From Roseivivax marinus (GTDB taxonomy: Bacteria > Pseudomonadota > Alphaproteobacteria > Rhodobacterales > Rhodobacteraceae): DNA of 64,000 nucleotides. The stretch covers positions 310,001 to 374,000 of the forward strand of contig NZ_FOAI01000002.1 in assembly GCF_900109705.1 (NCBI RefSeq), read 5' to 3'. Under the pieces are notes generated by a model that did not search any database, had not been told where the DNA came from, and saw nothing but the letters and a program-made list of their open reading frames with translations. Below are positions 36,482 through 45,575 of the stretch, in pieces. Every line of letters begins with the position of its first letter. Positions within the stretch are counted from its first letter, which is position 1. The translations under genes were made by a program, and so were the position numbers.

Positions 36482-37312
36482 ATGTCCGATGCCGATCCCC
36501 CGAACCGCGCCCAGGGCCGCAAGCGGATCGCGCCGTCGCTCAAGCCGCGCGCGCTGATGGAAGACGGCGGCCTGCGCGTGGACCTGTGGACCGCCCAGGT
36601 GCTCACCCTCTTTCCCGAAGCGTTCCCCGGCACGCTGGGCCTGTCGCTGACAGGGCGCGCCCTCAAGGACCGGCTGTGGCAACTCGACACCATCGGCCTG
36701 CGCGACTTCGGGATGGGCCGGCACCGCAACGTCGACGACACGCCCGCCGGCGGCGGCGCCGGGATGGTTCTGCGGCCCGACGTGATGGCCGCCGCGCTGT
36801 CGCACGCCCGCACGCGGATGCCCCCCGGCGCCCCGATCCTTTACCTGTCGCCCCGCGGCCGCCCGTTCGACCAGGCCCGCGCCCGCGCGCTGGCCGACGG
36901 ACCGGGCGTGACGCTGATCTGCGGCCGGTTCGAAGGCATGGACGAGCGCGTGATCGAGGAGTTCGGCATCGAGGAGGTCTCGCTCGGGGACTTCGTGCTG
37001 ACCGGCGGCGAGATCGCCGCGCAGGCCTTGATCGACGCCTCTGTCCGACTTATACCGCGCGTGCTCGGGAATCAGGCGTCCGTCGAAGAGGAATCCTTTT
37101 CGCACGGACTTTTGGAGCACCCGCAGTATACGAAGCCCGCCGTCTGGAACGGTCGTGCGATACCCGACGTGCTTCTCTCGGGCCATCACGCGAAGATCAC
37201 CGACTGGCAGCGGGAGCAAGCCGAACGGCTGACGAAGCAAAGACGACCTGACCTCTGGCGGGCTTACTGCGAAACGCGCGGTAGGGACCCGGAAGAAGAC
37301 CAAGAGCTCTGA
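36482..37312 (+). CDS. trmD: tRNA (guanine37-N1)-methyltransferase
   Basis: SPOUT enzyme forming m1G37 that prevents frameshifting. 276 residues: LTLFPEAFPGTLGLSLTGRALKD, DDTPAGGGAGMVLRPDV, CGRFEGMDERVIEEF and SLGDFVLTGGE (deep trefoil knot that binds S-adenosylmethionine), then SHGLLEHPQYTKP. The N-terminus carries about 35 residues before the family start, so an internal start at a later codon is possible. Followed by rplS after 54 bases. Confidence 0.95.
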   Translation: MSDADPPNRAQGRKRIAPSLKPRALMEDGGLRVDLWTAQVLTLFPEAFPGTLGLSLTGRALKDRLWQLDTIGLRDFGMGRHRNVDDTPAGGGAGMVLRPDVMAAALSHARTRMPPGAPILYLSPRGRPFDQARARALADGPGVTLICGRFEGMDERVIEEFGIEEVSLGDFVLTGGEIAAQALIDASVRLIPRVLGNQASVEEESFSHGLLEHPQYTKPAVWNGRAIPDVLLSGHHAKITDWQREQAERLTKQRRPDLWRAYCETRGRDPEEDQEL

Positions 37313-37366
37313 GGATCGCGACACACCTTTGCGGGACAAACCGCAAGCAGCTCAGGAGATGGTCAG

Positions 37367-37774
37367 ATGGATCTGATCGCGAAACTCGAGGCGGAACAGA
37401 TCGCCTCGCTCGGGAAGAACATTCCCGATTTCAAGGCCGGCGACACCGTTCGCGTCGGCTACAAGGTGACCGAAGGCACGCGCTCGCGCGTGCAGAACTA
37501 CGAAGGCGTGTGCATCAGCCGCAAGAACGGCCAGGGCATCGCCGGATCGTTCACCGTCCGCAAGATTTCCTTCGGCGAAGGCGTCGAGCGCGTGTTCCCC
37601 CTCTACTCGACCAACATCGAGTCGATCGAGGTCGTGCGCCGTGGCCGCGTGCGCCGCGCGAAGCTCTACTACCTGCGCTCGCGCCGCGGTAAGTCCGCGC
37701 GCATCGCGGAAGACGTCAACTACAAAGTCCTCAAGGGCGACGGCAAGAAGCCGGTGCAAGGATCGTCGACATGA
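37367..37774 (+). CDS. rplS: 50S ribosomal protein L19
   Basis: 135 residues: bL19 core with [35 protein letters not shown] and [18 protein letters not shown], a short C-terminal extension after RGKSARI. CAGGAGAT lies before the ATG. Its TGA overlaps the rpmE ATG (ATGA), so both are coupled. Confidence 0.97.
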   Translation: MDLIAKLEAEQIASLGKNIPDFKAGDTVRVGYKVTEGTRSRVQNYEGVCISRKNGQGIAGSFTVRKISFGEGVERVFPLYSTNIESIEVVRRGRVRRAKLYYLRSRRGKSARIAEDVNYKVLKGDGKKPVQGSST

Positions 37775-37992
37775 AAAAGAACCTTCATCCCGATTACCAC
37801 ACGGTCACCGTGAAGATGACCGACGGCACCTCGTTCGAGACCCGCTCGGTTTTCGGCGCCGAGGGTGACACGATCACGCTCGACATCGACCCGACGGTGC
37901 ACCCGGCCTGGACCGGCGGCTCCTCGCGCCTGATGGACACCGGCGGCCGCGTCTCGCGCTTCAAGAAGAAGTACGAGGGCCTGGGCTTCTGA
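37771..37992 (+). CDS. rpmE: 50S ribosomal protein L31
   Basis: 73 residues: [19 protein letters not shown], then the conserved [23 protein letters not shown]. The zinc-type CxxC of some L31 proteins is absent, so this is the zinc-free form. A hairpin terminator follows 30 bases after the stop. Confidence 0.95.
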   Translation: MKKNLHPDYHTVTVKMTDGTSFETRSVFGAEGDTITLDIDPTVHPAWTGGSSRLMDTGGRVSRFKKKYEGLGF

Positions 37993-38022
37993 GAGCCCTG
38001 CCGACAACGGCACGACATTGCG

Positions 38023-38046
38023 ACGCCGCCCCTTGGGGCGGCGTTT
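38023..38046 (+). terminator. Terminator after rpmE
   Basis: A 10-bp perfect stem (ACGCCGCCCC / GGGGCGGCGT) with a two-base turn, followed by TTCG; short U-run but strong stem. Confidence 0.65.
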
Positions 38047-38125
38047 CGCGTTTCATGGGGGGCTTGCCGCGAGACCTCGTCCGAACGAGAACCGCGCCGG
38101 ATCGCAATCTGCCGGAGGCCCGACC

Positions 38126-38551
38126 ATGCCGCTCGACCCGTCCGCCCTGTCGCCCGAGACCTGCCGCGTGGAGCGCGTTTTCCGCCTGCGGGTAGAACTG
38201 GGCCCGCTCGACCGTGCCGAGGACATGCGAGAGGCCGTCCTGTCGGTGACGTCGCTGACGTGGGGCGACTATGACCAGGTGAGCTTCGAAACCGAGACCG
38301 GGCATCAGCACTACCGCACCGGGCCCGATGCGGCAGGCGGGCCGCTGCCGCCCGAGACGGTGCCCGCGCGGGCGCTGTCTTTCTCGATTCCGCCCGAGGC
38401 CGCTTTGCTGGACCGGGTGCTGGACGTGATCCAACACGCCCACTCCTACGAGGAGCCGGTGATCTACGTGACCGAAAGCCTTGCCACGCGGGCGCGGCCC
38501 GAAATCACCCGATCAAGTCCGTGGAAAAAGTGGCACCGGGCCGACGGCTGA
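38126..38551 (+). CDS. CutA/NIF3-insert-like ferredoxin-fold protein (tentative)
   Basis: 141 residues of unknown function. The pattern VERVFRLRVELGPLD, YDQVSFETETGHQHYRTGPD and LLDRVLDVIQHAHSYEEPVIYVTES resembles the CutA-like domain of NIF3/YqfO proteins, in which a HPYEEP element is typical (here HSYEEP). Assigned by pattern only. GGAGG sits 7 bases before the ATG. Its last 47 bases overlap, on the other strand, the end of the BLUF-like gene. Confidence 0.5.
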   Translation: MPLDPSALSPETCRVERVFRLRVELGPLDRAEDMREAVLSVTSLTWGDYDQVSFETETGHQHYRTGPDAAGGPLPPETVPARALSFSIPPEAALLDRVLDVIQHAHSYEEPVIYVTESLATRARPEITRSSPWKKWHRADG

Positions 38552-38966
38552 GCGCATCGGCCAGGGGCCCGGTCGCTTCGCCAACCACGGCAGACCTCAG
38601 CTCGGGGTTCGTGCGCAATACGTCCGACAGGATCTCGAGCCCGTCCGCTTCGGGACGCGCCGGCACCTGCACGCTGAACATCGGCATTCCCTGCAGCGAC
38701 GGGCTGACGATCGGCATGTCGATCAGTGTCTCGACGCGAAAGTGCCGCCGATCCTCGCGTATCCGGGCATAGGTCGCCTGCACTGGTTGCGCCGGGCCCT
38801 CGATCATCTGGACGAAGCGCGGGCCTGCCTTGATCATCACCGACGCAATCCCGTCGCGGTCGTTGGCGCGCATCGCTTCACGCAGGATGTCGAGGTTCTC
38901 GATCGACGAGTCGGACAGAATCGTGCTGCTCTCGAAAACCACGCGATGATAGCGCCGCGACCCCAT
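38505..38966 (-). CDS. BLUF-like protein with Phe in place of the photoactive Tyr
   Basis: 153 residues. The first 95 fit the BLUF (FAD blue-light sensor) fold: YHRVVFESST, AMRANDRDGIASVMI, RFVQMIEGPAQPV and IREDRRHFRVETL. Against AppA numbering a constant offset of 10 puts Asn35, Gln53 and Met96 at the sites of N45, Q63 and M106, while Y21 is Phe11 and W104 is Met94. The C-terminal 55 residues have no recognised output domain. GGAG lies 7 bases before the ATG. A BLUF without the Tyr should not carry out the normal photocycle, so the protein may be a dark-state or non-light sensor. Divergent from mipZ. Confidence 0.72.
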   Translation of the reverse strand: MGSRRYHRVVFESSTILSDSSIENLDILREAMRANDRDGIASVMIKAGPRFVQMIEGPAQPVQATYARIREDRRHFRVETLIDMPIVSPSLQGMPMFSVQVPARPEADGLEILSDVLRTNPELRSAVVGEATGPLADALSRRPGATFSTDLIG

Positions 38967-39102
38967 GATGAGTCTCCGTCCCGACTTTCCGCAAATGGCG
39001 GACAGCGACCGCGCGACGAGGCACTTTCCCGGGCGAAGGCGGCCACTGCTTTCCAGCATCATTGTTGGCGAAAATAACATATCTGTCGACCACCTTTTGA
39101 CT

Positions 39103-39132
39103 GCCGGGCAACGTGCGACCGCCGGGCAACGT
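39103..39132. repeat. Two 12-bp direct repeats in the BLUF-mipZ gap
   Basis: GCCGGGCAACGT occurs at 39103-39114 and 39121-39132, a period of 18 bases, inside the 274-bp divergent gap. Possibly a two-site operator; only two copies are present. Confidence 0.5.
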
Positions 39133-39240
39133 CGGCGGAGAACCGCCATTTGCGATCTTTCGCCGATGCGGGATACCAGATATGGATATCGCGCCCGCCG
39201 GGCGTTCACACATCTTGCCGAAGTCTCAAGGGGTCGGACC

Positions 39241-40050
39241 GTGGCTCACATCATCGTGGTCGGAAACGAGAAAGGCGGCGCGGGGAAGTCCACCGTGTCC
39301 ATGCACGTGGCGACCGCGCTGGCCCGGATGGGCCATGCGACGGGCGTGATCGACCTCGACCTGCGGCAGCGCAGCACCGGGCGCTACATCGACAACCGGG
39401 CCGCACACACCCAGGCCGAGGGGATCGAGCTGGCCAGCCCGGTCTACACCGACCTGCCCGAGGTCGATCCGGCAACGCTGGGCCAGGGCGAGAACGCATT
39501 CGACCACCGCATGTCCGCCGCCGTCGCCCGGCTCGAACCCGATTGCGACTTCATCGTCATCGACTGCCCCGGCTCGCACACCCGCCTGAGCCAGGTGGCG
39601 CACTCGCTGGCCGACACGCTGGTCACGCCGCTAAACGACAGCTTCGTCGATTTCGACCTGCTCGCGCGGATCGGCCCTGACGGCGAGAAGATCCTCGGCC
39701 CCTCCGTATATTCCGAGATGGTCTGGAGCGCGCGGCAGTTGCGGGCGCAGGCGGGCCTGAAGCCCATCGACTGGATCGTGCTGCGCAACCGCCTTGGCGC
39801 GCAGAACATGGTCAACAAGATGAAGATGCAGAAGGCGCTCGACCGGCTTGCCAAGCGCATCGGCTTCCGCGTCGGGCCGGGCTTTTCCGAGCGGGTCGTG
39901 TTCCGCGAGCTGTTCCCTCGGGGGCTCACCCTGCTCGACCTCAAGGACGTGGGCGTCAAGCAGCTCAACATCTCCAACATCGCCGCCCGGCAGGAGCTGC
40001 GCGACCTGATCAAGGCGCTCAAGCTGCCGGGGGTCGAGGTCACCTTCTGA
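39241..40050 (+). CDS. mipZ: Division-plane positioning ATPase MipZ
   Basis: ParA/Mrp-type P-loop protein that, in Caulobacter and relatives, forms a gradient from the poles and blocks FtsZ assembly except at midcell. 269 residues: deviant Walker A KGGAGKST at 11-18, VIDLDLRQRSTGRYIDNR, FIVIDCPGSHTRLS, PLNDSFVDFDLL and RNRLGAQN, all close to Caulobacter MipZ. GTG start with AAGGGG 7 bases upstream. parA/parB are not adjacent. Confidence 0.92.
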   Translation: MAHIIVVGNEKGGAGKSTVSMHVATALARMGHATGVIDLDLRQRSTGRYIDNRAAHTQAEGIELASPVYTDLPEVDPATLGQGENAFDHRMSAAVARLEPDCDFIVIDCPGSHTRLSQVAHSLADTLVTPLNDSFVDFDLLARIGPDGEKILGPSVYSEMVWSARQLRAQAGLKPIDWIVLRNRLGAQNMVNKMKMQKALDRLAKRIGFRVGPGFSERVVFRELFPRGLTLLDLKDVGVKQLNISNIAARQELRDLIKALKLPGVEVTF

Positions 40051-40051
40051 A

Positions 40052-40255
40052 GTGGCCGCCGGCCCGTCGCGCGGCGAGCTGTGGTTCCGGCTGGGCATCA
40101 GCCTCGCCGGCCTCGCGCTGCTTGCTGCCGCCATCGCCGTCCGCGGCTGGCCGCGCGGGGGCGCTATGCTGGAGATCGCGGGAATCGCCGGCGCGTTCTT
40201 CGGGATCAGCGCCATAGTCTCGGCGCGGCGTCTCTGGCGGCAGCGCGGGCGCTGA
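40052..40255 (+). CDS. Small two-helix membrane protein
   Basis: 67 residues starting with GTG one base after the mipZ stop. Two hydrophobic segments (about 13-28 and 38-55) separated by a short RGWPRGG loop, with an Arg-rich C-terminus (RRLWRQRGR). No family recognised. Close spacing suggests cotranscription with mipZ. It meets the HdeD-like gene tail to tail, three bases apart. Confidence 0.55.
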   Translation: MAAGPSRGELWFRLGISLAGLALLAAAIAVRGWPRGGAMLEIAGIAGAFFGISAIVSARRLWRQRGR

Positions 40256-40258
40256 CGC

Positions 40259-40855
40259 TTACTGCAGGCGCCGCACCGCGAGGGCCAGCGCCACGGCCCC
40301 TGCCCCCGACGACAGAAGCTCGACCCCGAGAAAGATGCCGAGAAGGCCGACGGCGCCTGCGGGAACCGCGAAGACCACCAGCACGCCCAGCGCAGCGCTG
40401 ACGAGACCCGCCGCGATCATCCAGCCGCGGCCCTCGCGTCCCGGCATCTTGAGCGCGATCCAGACGCGCATGGCCCCCATGGCGAGGAAGAACACGCCTA
40501 CGAGCAGCGTCAGCGACAGGATCCCCGAGATCGGATTCACCCAAAGCGAGATCGCGAAAAGCACGAGCACCACGCCCAGAAGGATCGAGAAGGCGCGGCT
40601 CCCGCTACCGTCGGTGCCTTTGAACGCCATCCAGACCTGCATGATCCCGGCCACGAGGAACGTTGCCGCGGCAATTGCAGTGGCCGTCAGCGATGCGATG
40701 AACGGATTGAGGAACGCGAAGAAGCCGCCGAGGATCATGACCGCGCCGAGCGCAGCCATCCATTTCCAGTCCGGCCCCGCGGCCGCCGCCTGTTCGGCAA
40801 GGCTCGGATCGGGGTCGGGATGTGCGGGATCGCGGTGCGCTTGGGTATCGGTCAT
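40259..40855 (-). CDS. HdeD-family membrane protein
   Basis: 198 residues: a polar N-terminal tail (about 33 residues) followed by six hydrophobic helices in a repeated two-helix pattern, including LGAVMILGGFFAFLNP, LLGVVLVLFAISLWVNP and LVGVFFLAMGAMRVW, typical of HdeD/DUF308. HdeD is linked to acid resistance in E. coli; most homologues are uncharacterised. AGGGGG lies 5 bases before the ATG. Confidence 0.82.
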   Translation of the reverse strand: MTDTQAHRDPAHPDPDPSLAEQAAAAGPDWKWMAALGAVMILGGFFAFLNPFIASLTATAIAAATFLVAGIMQVWMAFKGTDGSGSRAFSILLGVVLVLFAISLWVNPISGILSLTLLVGVFFLAMGAMRVWIALKMPGREGRGWMIAAGLVSAALGVLVVFAVPAGAVGLLGIFLGVELLSSGAGAVALALAVRRLQ

Positions 40856-40975
40856 GTCGGCCCCCTGACTGTGTAGCTTGCTATCAGGCATCTTGGTTGA
40901 AAAACCGTCCGGCCCGCGTGCCAGTTCCCGCTGCGGCGTTGTGCCGGGCCGCGCGAGGCGGCATAGAGATCCGCG

Positions 40976-41620
40976 ATGGCCAAGCAGCTCGACTACCACA
41001 CGATCCGCGAGATCTTCGCCCGCTTCCACGCGGCCGAGCCCGAACCCAAGGGCGAGCTCGAGCACGTCAACGCGTTCACCCTGGTCGTGGCGGTGGCACT
41101 GTCGGCGCAGGCGACGGACGCGGGTGTGAACAAGGCCACGCGGGGCCTCTTCGCGGTGGCCGACACGCCCGAGAAGATGCTCGCGCTCGGTGAAGAGGGC
41201 GTGATCGAGCACATCAAGACGATCGGCCTCTACCGCAACAAGGCGAAGAACGTTGTCAAGCTCAGCCGCATCCTGGTGGAAGAGCATGGCGGCACGGTGC
41301 CCTGCTCGCGCGCCGCGTTGCAGGCGCTGCCCGGGGTGGGCCGCAAGACGGCGAACGTCGTCCTGAACATGTGGTGGCGCTACCCCGCCCAGGCGGTGGA
41401 CACCCACATCTTCCGGGTCGGCAATCGCACCGGCATCGCGCCGGGTCGGGACGTGGTCGCGGTCGAGCGCGCGATCGAGGACAACGTGCCCGTCGACTAC
41501 ATGCTCCACGCCCATCACTGGCTGATCCTGCACGGCCGCTACACCTGCATCGCACGCAAACCGAAATGCGCTGCGTGCCTGATCCGCGATCTCTGCACCT
41601 TCGAGGACAAGACGGAATGA
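40976..41620 (+). CDS. nth: Endonuclease III
   Basis: DNA glycosylase/AP lyase for oxidised pyrimidines. 214 residues: helix-hairpin-helix LPGVGRKTANVVLN with the catalytic Lys, catalytic Asp in AVDTHIFRVGNRTG, and the 4Fe-4S ligands C-x6-C-x2-C-x5-C at CIARKPKCAACLIRDLC. Overlaps the next gene by four bases. Confidence 0.96.
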   Translation: MAKQLDYHTIREIFARFHAAEPEPKGELEHVNAFTLVVAVALSAQATDAGVNKATRGLFAVADTPEKMLALGEEGVIEHIKTIGLYRNKAKNVVKLSRILVEEHGGTVPCSRAALQALPGVGRKTANVVLNMWWRYPAQAVDTHIFRVGNRTGIAPGRDVVAVERAIEDNVPVDYMLHAHHWLILHGRYTCIARKPKCAACLIRDLCTFEDKTE

Positions 41621-42606
41621 AACGATACCAAGTGGTCGGCATCGGCAACGCCGTGGTCGACGTCCTGACCCGCGCCGACGACAGCTTTCTCGACCACATG
41701 GGGATCGAGAAGGGCATCATGCAGTTGATCGAGCGCCCGCGCGCCGAGACGCTCTACGGCGCAATGGAAGACCGCGTGCAGGCCCCCGGCGGGTCGGTGG
41801 CGAATACGCTGGCGGGCCTTGGCAACCTCGGGCTCCAGACGGCGTTCATCGGGCGCGTGAAGGACGACGCGCTCGGCACGTTCTACGCCGAGGCGATGGA
41901 AGAGATCGGCACGCGGTTCGTGAACGCGCCCGTGGCGGGCGGCGAGCTGCCGACCTCACGCTGCATGATCTTCGTCTCGCCTGACGGCGAGCGGTCGATG
42001 AACACCTATCTCGGCATTTCGGCCGAGCTCGGCCCGGACGACGTCGACGAGGATGTCGCGGCGAATGCCGAGGTGGTGTTCCTCGAGGGCTACCTCTTCG
42101 ACAAGCCCAAGGGGAAGGAGGCGTTCCAGAGCCTCGCGCGCGCCTGCCGCGCCGCGGGCGGCCGGGCCGGCATCGCGATCTCGGACCCGTTCTGCGTCGA
42201 GCGGCACCGCGAGGACTTCCTCCGCCTGATCGAGCACGAACTGGACTACGTGATCGGCAACGAGGCCGAGATCCGCGCGCTTTACCAGAACGACGACCTG
42301 GAGTCGGACCTTGCCGCAGTGTCGTCAATCTGCCCGCTGGTGATCTGCACCCGGTCGGGCGACGGCGTGACGATCATGCAGGAGGGCGTCCGGACGGATG
42401 TTGCCGTCGACAAGATCGTGCCGGTGGACGCGACCGGCGCGGGCGACCAGTTCGCGGCGGGCTTCCTCTACGGTCTCGTGAGCGGGGCCGACATGGAGAC
42501 TTGCGGCCGTATGGGCCACGCGGCTGCGGGCGAGGTGATCTCCCATATGGGGCCACGTCCCGAGCGCAAGCTCATGGACGTGTTCGCGGAAGCCGGCCTC
42601 GTCTGA
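41617..42606 (+). CDS. PfkB-family sugar/nucleoside kinase (adenosine-kinase-like)
   Basis: 329 residues beginning MKRYQVVGIGNAVVDVL. Substrate-site motif GGSVANTLAGLGNLG and the family-ending DATGAGDQFAAGFLYG with the catalytic Asp. The GSVANT pattern and length fit the adenosine-kinase subgroup more than fructokinase, but specificity is inferred. Start ATG overlaps the nth stop (ATGA), so the two are coupled. Confidence 0.88.
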   Translation: MKRYQVVGIGNAVVDVLTRADDSFLDHMGIEKGIMQLIERPRAETLYGAMEDRVQAPGGSVANTLAGLGNLGLQTAFIGRVKDDALGTFYAEAMEEIGTRFVNAPVAGGELPTSRCMIFVSPDGERSMNTYLGISAELGPDDVDEDVAANAEVVFLEGYLFDKPKGKEAFQSLARACRAAGGRAGIAISDPFCVERHREDFLRLIEHELDYVIGNEAEIRALYQNDDLESDLAAVSSICPLVICTRSGDGVTIMQEGVRTDVAVDKIVPVDATGAGDQFAAGFLYGLVSGADMETCGRMGHAAAGEVISHMGPRPERKLMDVFAEAGLV

Positions 42607-42664
42607 CAGCTGACCTGTTGGGCCGCGCCCGGCGGCCCGTCCCTGTCCGGACGGTCGCCGCGCC

Positions 42665-45484
42665 TCAGTGCGCGGCGGCCCAGTTCGGTCCCTGCCCGGC
42701 CTCGACCACCAGCGGCACCGACAGCTGCACCACAGGGTCGGCCGCGCCCTCCATCACCTCGCGCGCGACTCCGATCAGGTCCTCGGCCACGTCGGCATCG
42801 ACTTCGAACAACAGTTCGTCGTGGACCTGCAACAGCATCATGGCCTTGGTGCCGAAGCGCTCGATCGCGCCCGGCATCCGCACCATCGCGCGGCGGATCA
42901 CGTCGGCAGCAGTCCCCTGGATCGGCGCGTTGATCGCCGCGCGGCGGGCGAATCCGGCACGAGGGCCCCGCGCGTTGATCTCGGGCGTGTGGATCACCCG
43001 GCCGAACAGCGTCTCGACCCGGCCATGCTCCTTCGCGAAGCCGGTGGTCTCGTCCATATAGGCCTTGATCCCCGGAAAACGCTCGAAATACCGGTCGATG
43101 AAGCCCTGCGCGTCGGCGCGCGGGATCCGCAGGTTCCGCGCGAGGCCGAAGCCAGAGATCCCGTAGATCACGCCGAAGTTGATGGCCTTGGCCTGCCGCC
43201 GCACCTCTGGCGTCATCTCGTCCAGCGGCACGCCGAACATCTCGGAGGCCGTGGCGGCGTGGATGTCCTGCCCCTCGCGGAACGCCTCCTTGAGCGCGTC
43301 GATCCCCGCGATATGGGCGAGGATCCGCAGCTCGATCTGGCTGTAGTCGAGCGACACCAGCACCTTGCCCTCGTCGGCGACGAAGGCCTCGCGGATGCGG
43401 CGGCCCTCCTCGGTGCGGACGGGGATGTTCTGCAGGTTCGGCTCGGTCGAGGCGAGCCGCCCGGTGTTGGCGCCGGCGATGGAATACGACGTGTGCACCC
43501 GCCCGGTGACGGGGTTGATGTGCTCCTGCAGGGCGTCGGTATAGGTCGACTTGAGCTTCTGCAACTGCCGGTAGTCGAGGATGCGCGCGGGCAGGTCATG
43601 CACCGTGGCGAGGTCCTCGAGCACGTCGGCGGGGGTGGAATACTTGCCGTTCTTGCCCTTCTTGCCGCCCTCGAGGCCCATCCGCTCGAACAGGATCTCG
43701 CCGACCTGCGCGGGGCTGCCCACGTTGAAGGTCTCGCCTGCCAGTTCGTGGATCTCGGCCTCGAGCCCGGCCATCGTCTGCGAGAAGGCCGACGACATGC
43801 GCGAGAGGGTGTCGCGGTCCACCTTGATCCCCGACATCTCCATCTGTGCCAGCACCGGCACAAGTGGACGCTCCATCCGTTCGTAGACGCGGGTGACGTG
43901 GGCGCGGTGCAGCTGCGGCTTGAACAGCTCCCACAGGCGCAGGGTGATGTCGGCATCCTCGGCGGCGTATTTCGTCGCGTCGGCGATCGGCACGAGGTCG
44001 AAGGTGATCTGGCTCTTGCCGGTGCCGATGACGTCCTTGATCGGGATCGGCTGGTGGCTGAGGTAACGTTCGGACAGCACGTCCATGCCGTGCCCATGCT
44101 CGCCGCCGTTCAGCGCGTAGGACATCAGCATGGTGTCGTCGATCGGTGCGATCTCGATGCCGTTCCGCGCGAGGATCTTGGCGTCGTACTTCATGTTCTG
44201 GCCGATCTTGATGACCGAGGGGTCCTCGAAGAGGTCCTTCAGCATCGCCAGGGCCGCCTGCATGCTCACCTGCTCGGGAAGAAGGTCGCCGGGGCCGAAA
44301 AGGTCACCGTCTCCCTGCGCGCGGTGCGAGAGCGGGATGTAGGCCGCCGAGCCCGCCTCGACGCAGAGCGAGACGCCCACGAGGTCGGCGGTCATCTCGT
44401 TGAGGCCGGTGGTTTCGGTGTCGACGGCCACCCAGCCGCGGTTGCGCGCCTGCCCGATCCACGTCTCCAGCGTCTCGACGTCGCGGATGCAGATGTAATC
44501 GTCCGGCTTGAACGGAAGCTGTTCGGGCGTGGCGTCGTCGTTCGCCGGTGCGGCGGTGTCCGGCGATGTCTCGGGGATGACCGGCGCCTCGGCGCCCAGC
44601 TGCTCGGCCACGCGCTTGGAAAGGGAGCGGAATCCCATCTCCGAGAGAAATCCCAGCAGGGTCTCGGGGTCGGGGTCGCGCAGTTCGAGGTCGTCGAGCG
44701 TGAAATCGAGCGGCGTGTGGGCATCCAGCAGCACGAGCCTCTTCGACAGCTCGATCTGTTCACGCTTCTCGATCAGGGTCTGGCGGCGCTTGGGTTGCTT
44801 GATCTCCTCGGCGCGGTCGAGCAGCTCCTCTAGCGTGCCGAACTCGTTGATGAGCAGCGCCGCCGTCTTGACGCCGATGCCGGGCGCGCCGGGCACGTTG
44901 TCCACCGAATCCCCGGCGAGCGCCTGCACGTCGACCACCCGCTCGGGCGCGACGCCGAACTTTTCCTCGACCGCCTCGCGATCGATGCGGCGGTTCTTCA
45001 TGGCGTCGAACATCTCGACCCCATTGCCGACCAGCTGCATCAGATCCTTGTCGGAGGACACGATGGTCACCTGTCCGCCGGCATCGCGCGCCTGGCAGGC
45101 GAGGGTCGCGATGATGTCGTCGGCCTCGTAGCCCTCGACCTCCTTGCAGGCGATGTTGAAGGCCTCGGTGGCACGCCGGGTCAGCGGGATCTGCGGGCGC
45201 ATGTCCTCGGGCATCTCGTCCCGGTTCGCCTTGTACTGGTCGTAGAGGTCGTTGCGGAACGTGTGCGAGCCCTTGTCGAAGATCACCGCGATGTGGGTCG
45301 GGGCGAAATCGCCATGGTCCTTGCCGATATAGCGGCGCAGCATGTCGCAGAAGCCCTGCACCGCCCCCACCGGCAGCCCGTCGGACTTGCGCGTCAGCGG
45401 TGGCAGCGCGTGGAAGGCCCGGAAGATGAAGGCCGATCCGTCGATCAGGTGCAGGTGGCAGCCCTTGCCGAAGCTCTCGCTCAT
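42665..45484 (-). CDS. polA: DNA polymerase I
   Basis: Gap-filling and primer-removal polymerase. 939 residues: N-terminal 5'-nuclease (about 1-300; LHLIDGSAFIFRAFHALPP, SSDKDLMQL), an apparently active 3'-5' exonuclease (WVAVDTETTGLNE with the catalytic Asp and Glu), and the A-family polymerase with DYSQIELRILAHIAG (motif A), RRQAKAINFGVIYG (motif B) and QVHDELLFEV (motif C). All catalytic residues are in place. Convergent with the PfkB gene. Confidence 0.97.
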   Translation of the reverse strand: MSESFGKGCHLHLIDGSAFIFRAFHALPPLTRKSDGLPVGAVQGFCDMLRRYIGKDHGDFAPTHIAVIFDKGSHTFRNDLYDQYKANRDEMPEDMRPQIPLTRRATEAFNIACKEVEGYEADDIIATLACQARDAGGQVTIVSSDKDLMQLVGNGVEMFDAMKNRRIDREAVEEKFGVAPERVVDVQALAGDSVDNVPGAPGIGVKTAALLINEFGTLEELLDRAEEIKQPKRRQTLIEKREQIELSKRLVLLDAHTPLDFTLDDLELRDPDPETLLGFLSEMGFRSLSKRVAEQLGAEAPVIPETSPDTAAPANDDATPEQLPFKPDDYICIRDVETLETWIGQARNRGWVAVDTETTGLNEMTADLVGVSLCVEAGSAAYIPLSHRAQGDGDLFGPGDLLPEQVSMQAALAMLKDLFEDPSVIKIGQNMKYDAKILARNGIEIAPIDDTMLMSYALNGGEHGHGMDVLSERYLSHQPIPIKDVIGTGKSQITFDLVPIADATKYAAEDADITLRLWELFKPQLHRAHVTRVYERMERPLVPVLAQMEMSGIKVDRDTLSRMSSAFSQTMAGLEAEIHELAGETFNVGSPAQVGEILFERMGLEGGKKGKNGKYSTPADVLEDLATVHDLPARILDYRQLQKLKSTYTDALQEHINPVTGRVHTSYSIAGANTGRLASTEPNLQNIPVRTEEGRRIREAFVADEGKVLVSLDYSQIELRILAHIAGIDALKEAFREGQDIHAATASEMFGVPLDEMTPEVRRQAKAINFGVIYGISGFGLARNLRIPRADAQGFIDRYFERFPGIKAYMDETTGFAKEHGRVETLFGRVIHTPEINARGPRAGFARRAAINAPIQGTAADVIRRAMVRMPGAIERFGTKAMMLLQVHDELLFEVDADVAEDLIGVAREVMEGAADPVVQLSVPLVVEAGQGPNWAAAH

Positions 45485-45575
45485 CCGTCAGCCCTTTCCT
45501 CGCCGTGCGGGCCGGTTCTGACACGAAGCGCGGTGGCCTTCCAGCGGCGTTTGAACGTGGAGGGGGTGATGCCCG

